Shown one piece after another: positions 45,931-56,849 of a DNA stretch of 64,000 nt. A program made the position numbers and the translations under genes. The stretch's first letter is position 1. Each line of letters opens with the position of its first letter. The DNA comes from Lantana camara (taxonomy: Eukaryota; Streptophyta; Magnoliopsida; Lamiales; Verbenaceae), in contig CM074856.1 of the NCBI GenBank assembly GCA_037501455.1, forward strand, positions 88,920,001 through 88,984,000. Direction: 5' to 3'. The notes beneath the pieces are model-generated. The model saw only the letters and a list, made by a program, of their open reading frames with translations, ran no database searches and had not been told where the DNA came from.

Positions 45931-47168
45931 CGAGGTATAACCAAGTGCTTAATTAGTGTTCAATGTTGCTCTCGCAATCACCAATAGTTAATTAAACCAT
46001 AGGAACAAGACTAGTGTAATTCAGTATTCTAGCGGCTAGGCATGGAATAAGATTACTGTTGTATAAGCTAGGACCAAATCTCTTTGTACCCTACAACTTA
46101 CAAGTATTGAAAACCCTCTAAATTACCATCACTCTTTCGATCTATAGGTAATTGCTACACATGTTACGGGTGATCAAGCCATCGCAAGTCAGTTCAAACC
46201 AGTTTTCAAACGAAGAATTCACACAAGTCATTCAAGCATCCCATCAAACATCCATCATGCACTCATCATCACTTCCCCCTAGCCCTAGACACTTAGCTAC
46301 TCATAATTGAAGCAAAAATCATAAAACCAAAGGAAATTGCATTAAAATAAAGCATCGTCAAGGAATCTAAACAAAGTCTAACAATTAAACTCATAAACAT
46401 TCAGCAATACTAAAAAACGAAACTAGCATATTAAACTAAAACTAAAATCAAAGGAATTAGTTTGGAAATTAAAGCAACAATAAAACCAAATATTGTTCTC
46501 GGAATTCAATCCTGTCGTCTTCTCGAATTCTCTAAAAATCTTCTGAACTTCTGAGTCTTCTTCCAAACCCTAGGTCTTCACTTGGAAAAGAAACTCTTCT
46601 TCTCTGTCTAACTCTCTCTTTTTTTTTCTCTCTGAACCTCCTCCTCCTCCTGTTGTTCTCTCTCTAAAGACTCCAAAACGCACATATATAGCAGCCCTAG
46701 GAAATTTCTCGCCGCCTTAGGTAACGGGCGTTATCTATATTTTCCTTGCTCCGGTTAACACCCGTTAATGACCTGAAATCGCCATAATGCTTTTACTGGC
46801 AACGGGCGTTACCAATTTTCTTCTATATAGGGGTAACGCCCGTTAATGACCTGAAATCGCCATAACGCTTTTACTGGTAACGGGCCAATTTTCTTCTATA
46901 TAGGGGTAACGGGCGTTACCCCTCCGTTCTCGCCAAAACCTCTCCTTCTGTGGCCAGTAACGGGGAGTTACTCCTTATGTACTACTAAATGGTAACGGGA
47001 GTTACCACTTTTTCTCCAAAAAAATACGTGAAAACGCTCTGCTTTGCCGTTTTGTAACTCCAACTCTATTAGCACCTGAACAGAGTCAAATAAACACATA
47101 AACGCATCAAACGGCACCAGAATATAATCTATTTAACGCTTAAAATCATAGAATTTTTACACAAAACA
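45931..47168 (-). repeat. Athila LTR of unit U5, inverted main part
   Basis: Reverse complement of the first 1.2 kb of the unit LTR. It ends GAATTTTTACACAAAACA (47168), the complement of the LTR start, and at 45931 begins CGAGGTATAACC. The remaining 355 bp are in normal orientation at 48367-48721. Together with 47169-47895 (noncoding region) it forms one inverted block. Confidence 0.88.
46722..47004. repeat. Expanded palindrome cluster of Athila LTR U5 (eight positions)
   Basis: Starts at 46722, 46756, 46800, 46834, 46878, 46907, 46958 and 46993; spacings 34, 44, 34, 44, 29, 51 and 35 bp. Compared with U1 there is one extra doublet, produced by duplicating a 78-bp piece (the phrase ATGACCTGAAATCGCCATAA occurs twice). 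The member at 46878 has lost 5 bp. Confidence 0.8.
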
Positions 47169-47895
47169 AAATCTCCCACACTTGAACATTACTCGTCCCC
47201 GAGTAATACAGAAATTAAGAAAACACATCCTCATCAAACCCTCTCCTCTAAGAAATCATCAAACCTTCGCCTAAACAAGTCTAGCCAATCAAATCAAATA
47301 CTCATCGACATGAAATCCTCAAATATTAGTATGAAAAGTAAACCCTTGTGTAGTGTGTGAGTCAAACGATACAATGTACAAAAATTAGAGTTACATCTTC
47401 ACAATTTCCTCCTAAGCTCTAATCATCAACTTCGGAACACACTCTTCGCACCTATCTCCACTAATGGAATTAAATTAAAACTTCGGATCGGTAGGTCTTT
47501 CGGGCATGTACTATAGGCTTAGGGTATGGATCAAGTGACTACTCACCAAGCTTACATCATTTAATCTAATCAAAATCAATTCTTCAATTGAATCCCACAC
47601 TTTCAAATTCACACTTTGCATAATCTTATTTTTCTCTTCTTTGCTCTTGCTCTTTTCATATCTATTCTTTTCACTCTTTTTCCTCTCTTTTCTTTGTTCT
47701 TTCCCTTTTTTTTTTTTTCCGCACAATAACCCTCATTCTCAATCACAAGAACAAATAAAAAGGGGTCTAAGAATAGATACTCGTCACACAAATTCAAATG
47801 AGTAAGCCTTGGTGAACTACATTATCAAGGTAGGTATTTCTATGTTGTGCCTGGGCTTATAATGTGGCTACAATAATCTTTTGGACAACAATTAG
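47169..47895 (-). other. Athila 3' noncoding region of U5, inverted part
   Basis: Reverse complement of the PPT, purine run and upstream part of the noncoding region, ending at ACAACAATTAG (47895). The left counterpart in normal orientation stops at GCCTAAT (41467). No gene. Confidence 0.85.
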
Positions 47896-48366
47896 TGCAA
47901 CAGCCCGAATACCCGCCTGTCGATATTGTCTGCTTTGGTGGGCTAAGCGACACGACCCTCACGGTTTTGTTCCTCCCAATGGCTAAGATCACCATCCAGG
48001 AAAAGGTCTCAACAAGGGAAAGGTATCCACCCCTTTATGAAGGAGGCTTTGTTCCCCTCTCCAACCGATGTGGGATAAGCACCTTAGGCTATTATAGTCC
48101 ACCCCCCTAAGAGGGCCCAGCGTCCTCGCTGGCACACCGGCCCGGGCCCCGGCTCTGATACCATTTGTAACAACCCGAAAACCCGCCTGTCGATATTGTC
48201 CGCTTTGGTGGGCTAAGCGACACCACCCTCACGGTTTTGTTCCTCCCAATGGCTAAGATCACCATCCGGGAAAAGGCCTCAACAAGGGAAAGGTATCCAC
48301 CCCCTTATAAAGGAGGCTTTGTTCCCCTCTCCAACCAATGTGGGATAAGCACCTTAGGCTATTACA
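47896..48366 (-). mobile_element. TRIM element 2 (471 bp, two 201-bp LTRs)
   Basis: LTR copies at 47896-48096 and 48166-48366, with a 69-bp internal region holding PBS TGGTATCAGAGCC on the minus strand (48163-48151), the CCAGCG-TCCT-CGCTGG hairpin and a G-rich PPT. The LTR sequence is a clearly different subfamily from TRIM 1 (GCCTGTCGATATTGTC versus TCCTGTGAATATTGTC), and the outer terminus reads TGCAACA where the partner has TGTAACA. Flanks are ATTAG and CCTCG, no TSD. Confidence 0.83.
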
Positions 48367-48721
48367 CCTCGAGAGAGGGTAAATCAAATATAAGTGACTA
48401 GGTTGTAGAATTACACTTGTCAAACGAGTATCACCTCAACTCTTGATTGTATGATTCAAAGCTTTTTCCCCTGCCTGTTTAGTTTATTGAGTTAATTCAT
48501 ATGTTAAGTTGTTAATTGCAATTTTAATTTAGTTATTTGTTAATTTCTGCATCAGTAGATTAATAGAAATAATCATTACTTCCGTTAAGTCTTTAGATTA
48601 GAGAGAAATAGAGAGTAGTGATTGATTTCCCTTCCCTGTGGGTTCGATCCTATTGTGCTACGCGTATGTTAGTGTACACCTGCACGATTGGTTTTTAACT
48701 GTAGTAAAATCCGTTACAACA
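48367..48721 (+). repeat. Athila LTR of unit U5, final part in normal orientation
   Basis: CCTCGAGAGAGGG to CCGTTACAACA, continuing the LTR from the point where the inverted block ends. Confidence 0.88.
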
Positions 48722-51103
48722 ATGTTCTCAAAAGTATAACATATACTAAGTAAAGAAATCCTAACTTGATTCACAATCCATCGAACAATACATAAACAAA
48801 TGTCCGGTGAGAACGAACCTCCCCCTTACTCCTTAAAATATAACATAAAACTGAAATCAAAAATCAAGTCCAACCCCAACAACCTTGGTGTTCGGGAATC
48901 AAACCCTCTCTATCTACTTACTTATGTACAAGGGGTAGCTAACCCACAATATACTCGGAGCATCACGTCTCATCAACCTCCAAGAATCGCGCGTAATACT
49001 ACGAATGGGAATCATGCACATGCTTAACCCGGTGGCCCTTTCCGTCCCGGGCGTCCTTACCCATAATTCCTGAGGCCCAAGATACCTTACCAATACAAAA
49101 TCCCATCTTTCGAGGTGTACTCGCGCATACATAACATAACATAAATGAATTAAAATGTAAACTTACATATACTTATACTTGTACCAATTTCATAAACTTT
49201 AAACTTATTCACAAGATTATAACATATCTTAAACACACATATTTAACTATATATGATATATAGTCGCATACGGGGTGAGAAATCAACACATATTAGGCCA
49301 TAGGTCACTTAACTGGAATAAAAGAATCCTAAACCTCACCTTGTAACAAAAGGGTAGAAACCGGGGCCAAAACCGAGCAAGAACACCTAGACCTCGGGCT
49401 CGTGGATGTCCGGAAGAGGCTCTGAAACAAAAGAATACAAGACCCAAGACTTAGACTCAATTATGAAATAAATAGATGCCCGGCAATGCAAATGAATGAA
49501 ATGAATGCATATGAAATGCATATCCTTAGCACTTAAAGCATATCAGATCAAATCTTATTCAAATCATATCAATTGTTTCCAAGAATCGACTACAATCAAG
49601 TTAACACGTATTTTAACATATTAGTTGCAAGTAGGGATCAAATATGAGACAAGAGATCACGAAACAAACTAACGGAAAACAAAAACAAAATAAAACTCAA
49701 GGGAAACAAGGAAGGGTAACGGGGGTTACTCCTTTGCAGAACAAAAGAGGTAACTCCCGTTACCAGAGGCAGAAGCCTCGCCTCCAAAACACCAACATAG
49801 GGTAACGGGCGTTACCCTAGCAAGAACAAACTGGGGTAACGCCCAGTGGCTCAAAACTTCACACAAGAAGAAGGGTAACGGGCGTTACCCTCACCAAGCC
49901 ACCAAGAAGTAACGGGCTTTAACAACCCCAGGCCTCCAAAACCTGTAAATTCCTCCCCTGCTTCAACGAAGCAAACAACCACAACAACAAAGGCAAGCAA
50001 GGAACACCAAAACCAAGCTAGAAATGAAGCAAGCATACATATAACACTCAAGACTTAATCAACCTTCATATATTCATACATATCATCAAGAAATCCATAC
50101 AAGAATCCAACTTTCAAGCTCCGACTCCAAATTCATAAATGAATAGATCAATCTAGCTCAACTACCATGGAACTAATCAAATAAATGCATTAAATGAACT
50201 CCTTAGATCAACATGTAAGCTTTATAATTGCAAGAATTCAATAAATGATCAAGAAGACCGAAATCCCTAAACCCTTCCTACTCAAGTGGTATACCAAATT
50301 CATGAAATTCCTAACTTAGAACATGAATCATATGGAGAATAAGATGTACAAAACCATGGAGAGTCCAAATATATTCTTACCTTGAACAAAAGGAGCAAGA
50401 AAAGCTTGGGACTTGAGCTCAAGGTGATCAACAATGGAGGGATGAACCTGGAGCTTCTCTTCCCTACCTTTTCTCCCTCTGGTTCCAAATGTTCAGCAAA
50501 GAAGAGAGATATGGTTGATTTCTTTGAGGCTTAAAAGTCAAGGATAGGTTCTCATAGCTCACAAGTGGGGTCTTAGGTGCGGTATATGTACGTAGGGTCA
50601 AAATCTACATCGTTGGGGGTCAAAATGGCATCAAAAAAGTACAAGGCTTGTTCCATTGTTTCGGAATCGTTGATTCAAGTACAATGGCAAAGATAGAAAT
50701 TGAATCCGAGTTCTCGAGCTTAAGTTACGAAAAAATGACTCAAGGCTGGCCAAATTGCAAATTGGCCCAAAAGTTTGAAATTAAATCAATTGACTGCAAA
50801 CCAATTCAAACGAGTCCAAAACATACATAAATCGTACAATTAAGTCCAAGAAACATATAATTCACGTTATACACAAATTACGAAGCTCGATTCAAGTTCC
50901 AATTCTCAAATCATAAGAATTCAAGTCAAACGTGTAAGTAGAGCAAACTCGTATCGAAATTCTCACATAATTCGTATAAGAAATGAATAAAGGAATATAA
51001 ATCAAATGAAATGCATCAAATAGTATGAAAAATAAATGTAAATACGAAAATTAAACTCATACGTGGTACCAACCTGTACGTGCGAGCAGAAGGGGGTGTC
51101 ACA
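48722..51103 (-). repeat. Chromovirus LTR H, longest copy
   Basis: On the minus strand it starts TGTGACACCCCCTTCTGC at 51103, has a purine-rich presumed leader followed by donor-like AAGGTAAGAATAT (GT at 50380), a six-member palindrome cluster (49717-49921) and the GGCCC/CGTCC boxes, then is cut by the Athila LTR end at 48721. In U1-U4 only its first 683 bases from the Athila side are kept, which shows that the array was made from this locus. Short ORFs across it have no domain. Confidence 0.8.
49717..49921. repeat. Palindrome cluster of LTR H (TAACGGGCGTTA, six positions)
   Basis: Starts at 49717, 49751, 49803, 49837, 49876 and 49910; spacings 34, 52, 34, 39 and 34 bp. Members 3 and 5 are perfect TAACGGGCGTTA; member 4 has lost its right arm (TAACGCCCAGTG). 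The palindrome is the same as in LTR C and the Athila LTR, although the intervening bases differ. Confidence 0.85.
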
Positions 51104-51152
51104 CATAGTGCGGGGGATGTGGCGTCTCGCGCTCGGGTGCTACATCCTTAGG

Positions 51153-51165
51153 TGGTATCAGAGCC
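51153..51165 (+). promoter_or_regulatory. Primer-binding site of chromovirus I
   Basis: TGGTATCAGAGCC, a perfect iMet-type PBS, eight bases after the LTR end. Confidence 0.93.
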
Positions 51166-51340
51166 TTGGGTTGCAAAACCTAGGCTATTTAAGTCATACG
51201 GCTTTAGGAACAACTTGTCAACGTGTTGCATATACATTTCCTATATGCTTATGTGCCTTAATTGTTGCTACTTAATTGAATTAATTGCATCCTCATGCAT
51301 GGACTAAACATGACACGCATTTTAGTGTTTTATTTACAAG

Positions 51341-52440
51341 ATGCCTCCGAGAAGATATCGTTCTCTAGAACAGCATCATCGTCGTGATCGTTCTCCTACT
51401 CCCTAACCACAATAACAACAACAAACACCACAGGCTGAGGCCTTTGTCAATTCGGTTATAAATATTATTGATCAGAGGCTTCGGGATAATATACCACCGG
51501 CACCTCCACCTGCACCTGCTCCCGCGGGAGTATAAGAAAGAGGAATCTTAGCGGTCTACCGGGAGTTCAGGAACCAGAATCCCCCAAAATTTTATTCAGG
51601 AAATGATATACAAGCCAAGCAGTAGCTCAAAGAAATCGAGCGGACTTGGGAGCTTATTCCTTATGGCTCTCAAGAAAGGGCAAGGTGTACCATTGCTTTG
51701 TTACAAGGACAGGCCTTCTCATGGTGGGAGGCTACCAAGATCCGTTTAGATGCCACCGGAGAAGAGGTAACTTGGGATGTTTTAGTTAGGGAATTCCAGG
51801 GCAAGTATATTCCACCTTCTGCTAGAACTCGGATATTGAAAGAATTTATAGAGTTGAAGCAAGGAAACAAGACTGTCTCGAAATATATATCGGGATTTGA
51901 TCGGTTGGTTCGGTATGCTCTTAATATTACGAGTGATGATACCCACAAAGCTATGCAACTTGTTCAAGGACTTCGGCCAGATATCCAGACAGCAATTGAG
52001 GTCGTTAACATAAGTACTTGGTTGAAGGCAACTTCTAAGGCCTTGAAAGTGGAAGATGGAATCGTGGGCTGGAGGATTACTTATCGTTCCGGGCAAGGGT
52101 CAGGATCGGGGACAGGATTTAATCAGGGCAAGAGGCCTAACCATCAAGCAACTCAACAAAACAAAGGCCCTAGTAAGAAGGCCCGTACTTTAGGACCAGC
52201 TCCACAGGCGCAACCAGCTCATTTTGGGTCCCATCAGGATAAACCGCCATGCACTTACTATGGAGGACCTACACATAACTACCATAATTGTTAAAAAAGG
52301 TTGCGCCTTTACCTTATATGCGGGAAGGGGAGTCACACGGCGAATACTTGTCCCGACAAGAATCCAGCTTTTCAACCTGGAGCTCGTAGGCCTATGATTC
52401 CGGGACGTGCATATGCCCTTGAGGGGGAGAAGCAAAATGT
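51341..52440 (+). pseudogene. Chromovirus I gag (multiple stops)
   Basis: Starts MPPRRYRSLEQHHRRDRSPT at 51341, directly after an acceptor-like TTTTATTTACAAG. One frame carries the whole gag but with stops near 51404, 51413, 51533, 51624 and 52292. Conserved parts: ILAVYREFRNQNPPKFYSGN, AFSWWEATKIRLDATGEEVT, EFQGKYIPPSARTRILKEFI and a Q/K-rich spacer. The first knuckle reads CTYYGGPTHNYHNC, with Tyr in place of the second Cys; the second (LICGKGSHTANTCP) lacks its first Cys. Gag would coat element RNA. Confidence 0.88.
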
Positions 52441-53999
52441 GGAAGCCGATTAACGCAGTTGTGAAAGGTACCATTTGCATACATAACATGAACATACATG
52501 AACTTTTTGATCCGGGTTCCACGCATTCCTTTATTTCTTCTGGACTTGTTGCTACTCTGTGTTTGCCTGTTACTTATTTACATTCCTGTTATGTGGTTAG
52601 TTCCCCTCTTGGGGGAATTCTTGAGACTGATCAGGTTGCCAGAGGTTGTTTGGTGAAGTTGGATGGTAAATAGTACTCTGCGGACTTCATTGTGATGCCG
52701 ATGAGAAAGTATGGAGTTATTCTGGGTATGGATTGGTTATTCAAGCATCGGGCTACAGTCGACTATTTTGCCAAGAAAGTCAAGTTGGGAGAAGAGTTTA
52801 TTGTTGGTATTAGTTCGAAGACCGTACCACTTTTGTCCTTTACCGAGGCTTACAAGTTAATGACAGATGGAGCCATGGGATATATCGCTTATCTTCTCGA
52901 TAAGCCAAAGGATCAAGCTCAGTTTGAGGATACCACAGTTGTGAAAGAATACCCAGTTGTTTTTCCGAAAAATTTGGGTTCGTTACCACCGGATCGGGAG
53001 ATTGAGTTCATGACAGATCTATATCTGGGAGTAGAGCCTTATTCTAAAACCCCCTATCATATGGCTCCGGCCGAGCTGAAAGAGTTAAAGATTCAGCTCG
53101 AGGAACTTCTCAAGATTGGGTATATCCGACCTAGTTCTTCACCATGGGGTGCACCGATTCTCTTTGTTAAGAAGAAAGATAGGACGTTAAGAATGTGCAT
53201 TGATTATAGAGAGTTGAATCGGATGACCATGAAGAACAAGTATCCTTTCCCCCACATTGAGGATTTATTTGACATGTTACAAGGTTCGGGGGTGTATTCA
53301 AAGTTAGATTTGAAAGAAGGATATTATCATCTGAAAATCAGGGAAGAAGACATTCCAAAGACAGGATTCAATACCCGGTATGGACAGTATGAGTTTATAT
53401 GATGCCCTTTGGATTAACGAATGCTCCTGCAGCTTTCATGGATATGATGCATGGGATTTTTTGTCCCTACCTAGATAAGTTTGTTGTGATCTTCATTGAT
53501 GATATATTGGATTATTCGAGAACTCCGAACGATCATGCTCGACATCTCAGCGTGGTGTTGGATACTTTGAGCGAGCATCAGTTGTATGCAAAGTTCAGTA
53601 AGTGTGAGTTCTGGATTAATAGGATGACTTTTCTAGGCCACATTGTCTCGAGAAAGGGTCTTGAAGTGGATCCTTTGAAGATTGAGACGATTTTAGAGTG
53701 GTAAAGTCCAAAGAATACCTCAGAGGTAAGAAGCTTCTTGGGTCTGGCAGGTTATTATCGAAGATTCGGGCAGGACTTTTCGAAGATTGCTGTCCCTTTG
53801 ACCCGATTGACTAAGAAAGAGGCTAAGTTTGAGCGGGATGAGACGTGTGAGGCGAGCTTTAAACTCTAGAAGGAAAAGTAGACCACTGCACCAGTATTAG
53901 CACTTCCTGAAGGTACCGAAGGATACACGTTGTATACAGATACCTCGCGGGAGGGTTCGGGATGTGTTTTAATGCAGAACGGAAAAGTGATTGCCTACG
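52407..53999 (+). pseudogene. Chromovirus I protease, reverse transcriptase and start of RNase H
   Basis: Protease LFDPGSTHSFISSGLV keeps the catalytic Asp (about 52506), followed by a stop at 52671 and [22 protein letters not shown] follows from [12 protein letters not shown] with [20 protein letters not shown] and [13 protein letters not shown] one-base loss at about 53400 shifts frame before [16 protein letters not shown], and the catalytic box reads FIDDILDYS, with Asp where D has Val just after the DD pair. Stops occur at 53702 and twice near 53868. The last readable motif is YTDTSREGSGCVLMQN (RNase H) before the break at 54000. Confidence 0.9.
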
Positions 54000-54734
54000 T
54001 ATAGCACCCTAAGCGGTGGGCACCACATCCCCGCACTATAACCCGGCACGTGTAATGAAACAAAGTCTTCGCACACGTACCGAGCCATAGCGAACGAGAG
54101 ACAAACCAAAATACCAGACTAAGCTAGGCGGTACCTAACCCTGTACAAAAGAAAATATGCGAAACATGACAGGGGAAGCCAGACAAAATACCAACTTTCA
54201 AAAACTTTCATACATTAAACATACAGTGCAATACAAACATCAAAATCAACTACATGGGTTCGACTAATCCAGCAAACCTGTCCTATCCTGTCCCGAACAA
54301 TTATACAACGAAACGAGTTCAACTAGCCCTAGAAACCTATCCCGGATAATCAAAAAATCACAACAGGTTCATCTAATCCGAGCACCTGTCCTAACCTGTC
54401 CCGAATTCCGTACATTCAAATCATAAATGCAAACCTGTACATCACATAACTTTTACAAAATTTACAAATCATGAATCAAAGCAAAACACTCAGCAAAATT
54501 AAACGGATAGATACGGACTCGACAGATACTAACAGCCACCAAGCACGAACTCCAAAGACTTCCAAAGCAAAACCTGCAAACTAAAAACATACAATGAGGA
54601 GGGGTTAATCCAAAGATTGAGCGAGGGGCTACCCACACTCACCTACATATACATAGAGCACAACACGTTCAAAGTTAAAAATGTTCGTGAATCCGGGATT
54701 AGTTTTTGCACGCCGAAACATTTTCTCGTGATAA

Positions 54735-54754
54735 TATATATATATATATATAGG
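54735..54754. repeat. (AT)n microsatellite
   Basis: Ten AT/TA units within LTR J. Confidence 0.85.
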
Positions 54755-55393
54755 TGGACTTATCAAAACAGAACAAATAAATCTTAACTTGACTTAATTT
54801 ACAGGCATATCAAAACGTACATTCAAATTCATGCAGAATCAACACACATACCGAAGCATATTTTTATTAGGTTAAAAGTATACCAAATTTTATCTTAATT
54901 TAAGAATCTACCCCCGTTTCATGAACTTATGACAGATAGACAGAACACTCGGCGGGTACGAGTTCAAATTCCTACCAACTCCTCAGATCATATTTAAATT
55001 CAGAGCCAAACATAAATCAAAGTCAGATATACATACCTCTTCTCCGGGTGATGGAAGGGTTGTACATACCCTAACCATCCACAAACAGTCGAGGGGAGTG
55101 CTCAATGTTGCTCAAACCCTCCGGACTCCATCCTCAACCAATCTCCTGGTGGATTTCGGGTTGATCCTTTCCGACAGATGGAGACCGCACTCGGGAGTAA
55201 CCCGACGGCCCAACATCGTCCCGGGGCTCCTTTGCACAAATCTCTGGGGCCCAGCTAATAGACAGACAAACAGAATCCATAACCCGCTACAGACAGACAG
55301 ACAAAGTTCATGCGTATCGTACTTATCATATCGTACGTACATCACACACACTGACCTCGAAATCATAACAAAACTGAGACTAAACATATATAG

Positions 55394-55590
55394 TGTAATG
55401 TCCCACATCGGAGGAAGAGGAGAACTAAGCCTTCCTTAATAGGGGGTGGATACCTCTTCCCTGTAGAGGCCTTTTCCTGGGTGGGCGCCTTTGGCTTAAA
55501 TTCCATGGGGAAGAGCAAAACCGTAAGGCTATGCCGACTTATGGATAACAAAGCGGACAATATCTACATGCGGGTTTTCGGGCTGTTACA
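55394..55590 (+). mobile_element. TRIM solo LTR (197 bp)
   Basis: TGTAATGTCCCACATCGG to TTTTCGGGCTGTTACA, flanked by the TSD TATAG at 55389-55393 and 55591-55595. No PBS or second LTR, so a solo LTR. It is closer to TRIM 2 than to TRIM 1 (GCGGACAATATC, then CGGGTTTTCGGGCTG). It interrupts LTR J. Confidence 0.92.
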
Positions 55591-56849
55591 TATAGGCTCA
55601 TACATAGCGTTTCGTACTTTTCAAATCAAATCATAAGGCAAAACCAGCAGAATACGTACTTCGCACATATCTACATATACATAAGTCTTATAGACCGCAT
55701 TCATTGAAAAACGAGCACGTTGCAATAGGGTATCACTATATCCTAACCTCATCTGGTACCAAACAGAGCTGCAGACAAAGCAAACGGTCCACCCCGAAAC
55801 CTGCATGACCACTAGTCACCACCCTGGGTGCACTTGTACAAACTAAACACACAAAACAGAACACAGGGTTCAGACTCAGACTCGAACTCAAACAACCACA
55901 CAGAGACGTACGACAAATGCTGAAGCACTTTAGAAATGTAATAGCATAAGCAGGGTTCGAATTCAAATGAATTACATGCAAAAGAAACGTTACGTAGTTC
56001 AATCAAATCATATTAAATATTGAGACATGTTCATATGCACAATTAATGCAGATAAAGGAAATTGAAAGGCAATGTAAATTACATAATTTCATATCAATTC
56101 ATATATTACAAATTCAAATTAATCATATAATAGCATGCTATGAGTTCATTTAAATCCACGAGGTCGAATACAAATTCCAACTAAGTCATATAATCATTCA
56201 AGGTCTCATATAATTTTTCCGATGCATAACAAGTTCATATATATTACATAATAGGTTAAATTCCAATTTACATGATTAAACCTTAATTCAAAGTTTCAAG
56301 GTTAGACATAATAAATTCTTTTAACATAATCGTGATTAGCATATTTATTTACCAAGTGACAAGGTTTAATTAATTCAAATCATGTAAGTTTACATATCAC
56401 ATTTCATATAAAAGCACGTAGTACAAGAACAACCAAATCATATAATTGCATGCTTCGAATTTCAATCTCATGGAGTTACGTATCAAATTCCAACCATACT
56501 AAGCTCATATAATTCATACATTATATACTCAATTCATATCTCACACAACGGATTCAATTGACAAGGTTTATTTAATTTAAATCAAACAAATTCATATCGT
56601 TCCCAAAATTACACAAACACCCCTTCTAGGTTAAACAATTAGCAGAAATTTAACATACCGGGACTCAATTTGCAAATTCCAACGTCCATACTTATCACAT
56701 TTCATGCCATACATGATTTCATACACATTGCAGTACATTTCGATTGGCAAATCTAGCAAATCGCAATTAATTTACATTTGAAACAATTAAATCAAATAAA
56801 TCCCAAATACCAAATAAATTCGTAACAAATAAACCGAGTGTCCGATTGA

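Larger units (their letters stand above)
9063..49423 (+). repeat. Five-copy tandem array of a 4.76-kb retrotransposon block (U1-U5)
   Basis: The same block recurs head to tail, with junctions at AAGAGGCT: 9063, 23424, 28183, 32947, 39641 and the closing copy at 49424. Removing later insertions, unit lengths are about 4758, 4759, 4764, 4755 and 4840 bp. Each block runs: truncated Athila 3' ORF, noncoding region, Athila LTR, inverted chromovirus LTR piece (H). Left of 9063 the ORF continues naturally, and right of 49424 LTR H continues naturally, so these two flanks are the parental sequences and all internal junctions join LTR H to the Athila ORF within the shared GAAGAGGCT. U1-U3 are very similar; U4 and U5 are more diverged. 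Confidence 0.9.
51104..53999 (+). mobile_element. Chromovirus I, 5' part (LTR tail, PBS, gag, protease, RT)
   Basis: Only 41 bp of its 5' LTR remain (51104-51144, ending GGGTGCTACA), followed by PBS, gag, protease, RT and the first RNase H motif. It is cut at about 54000 by the end of LTR J. The left cut is at the start of LTR H, in opposite orientation. Same lineage as D by every motif, but a separate element: the proteins differ at many positions. Confidence 0.85.
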
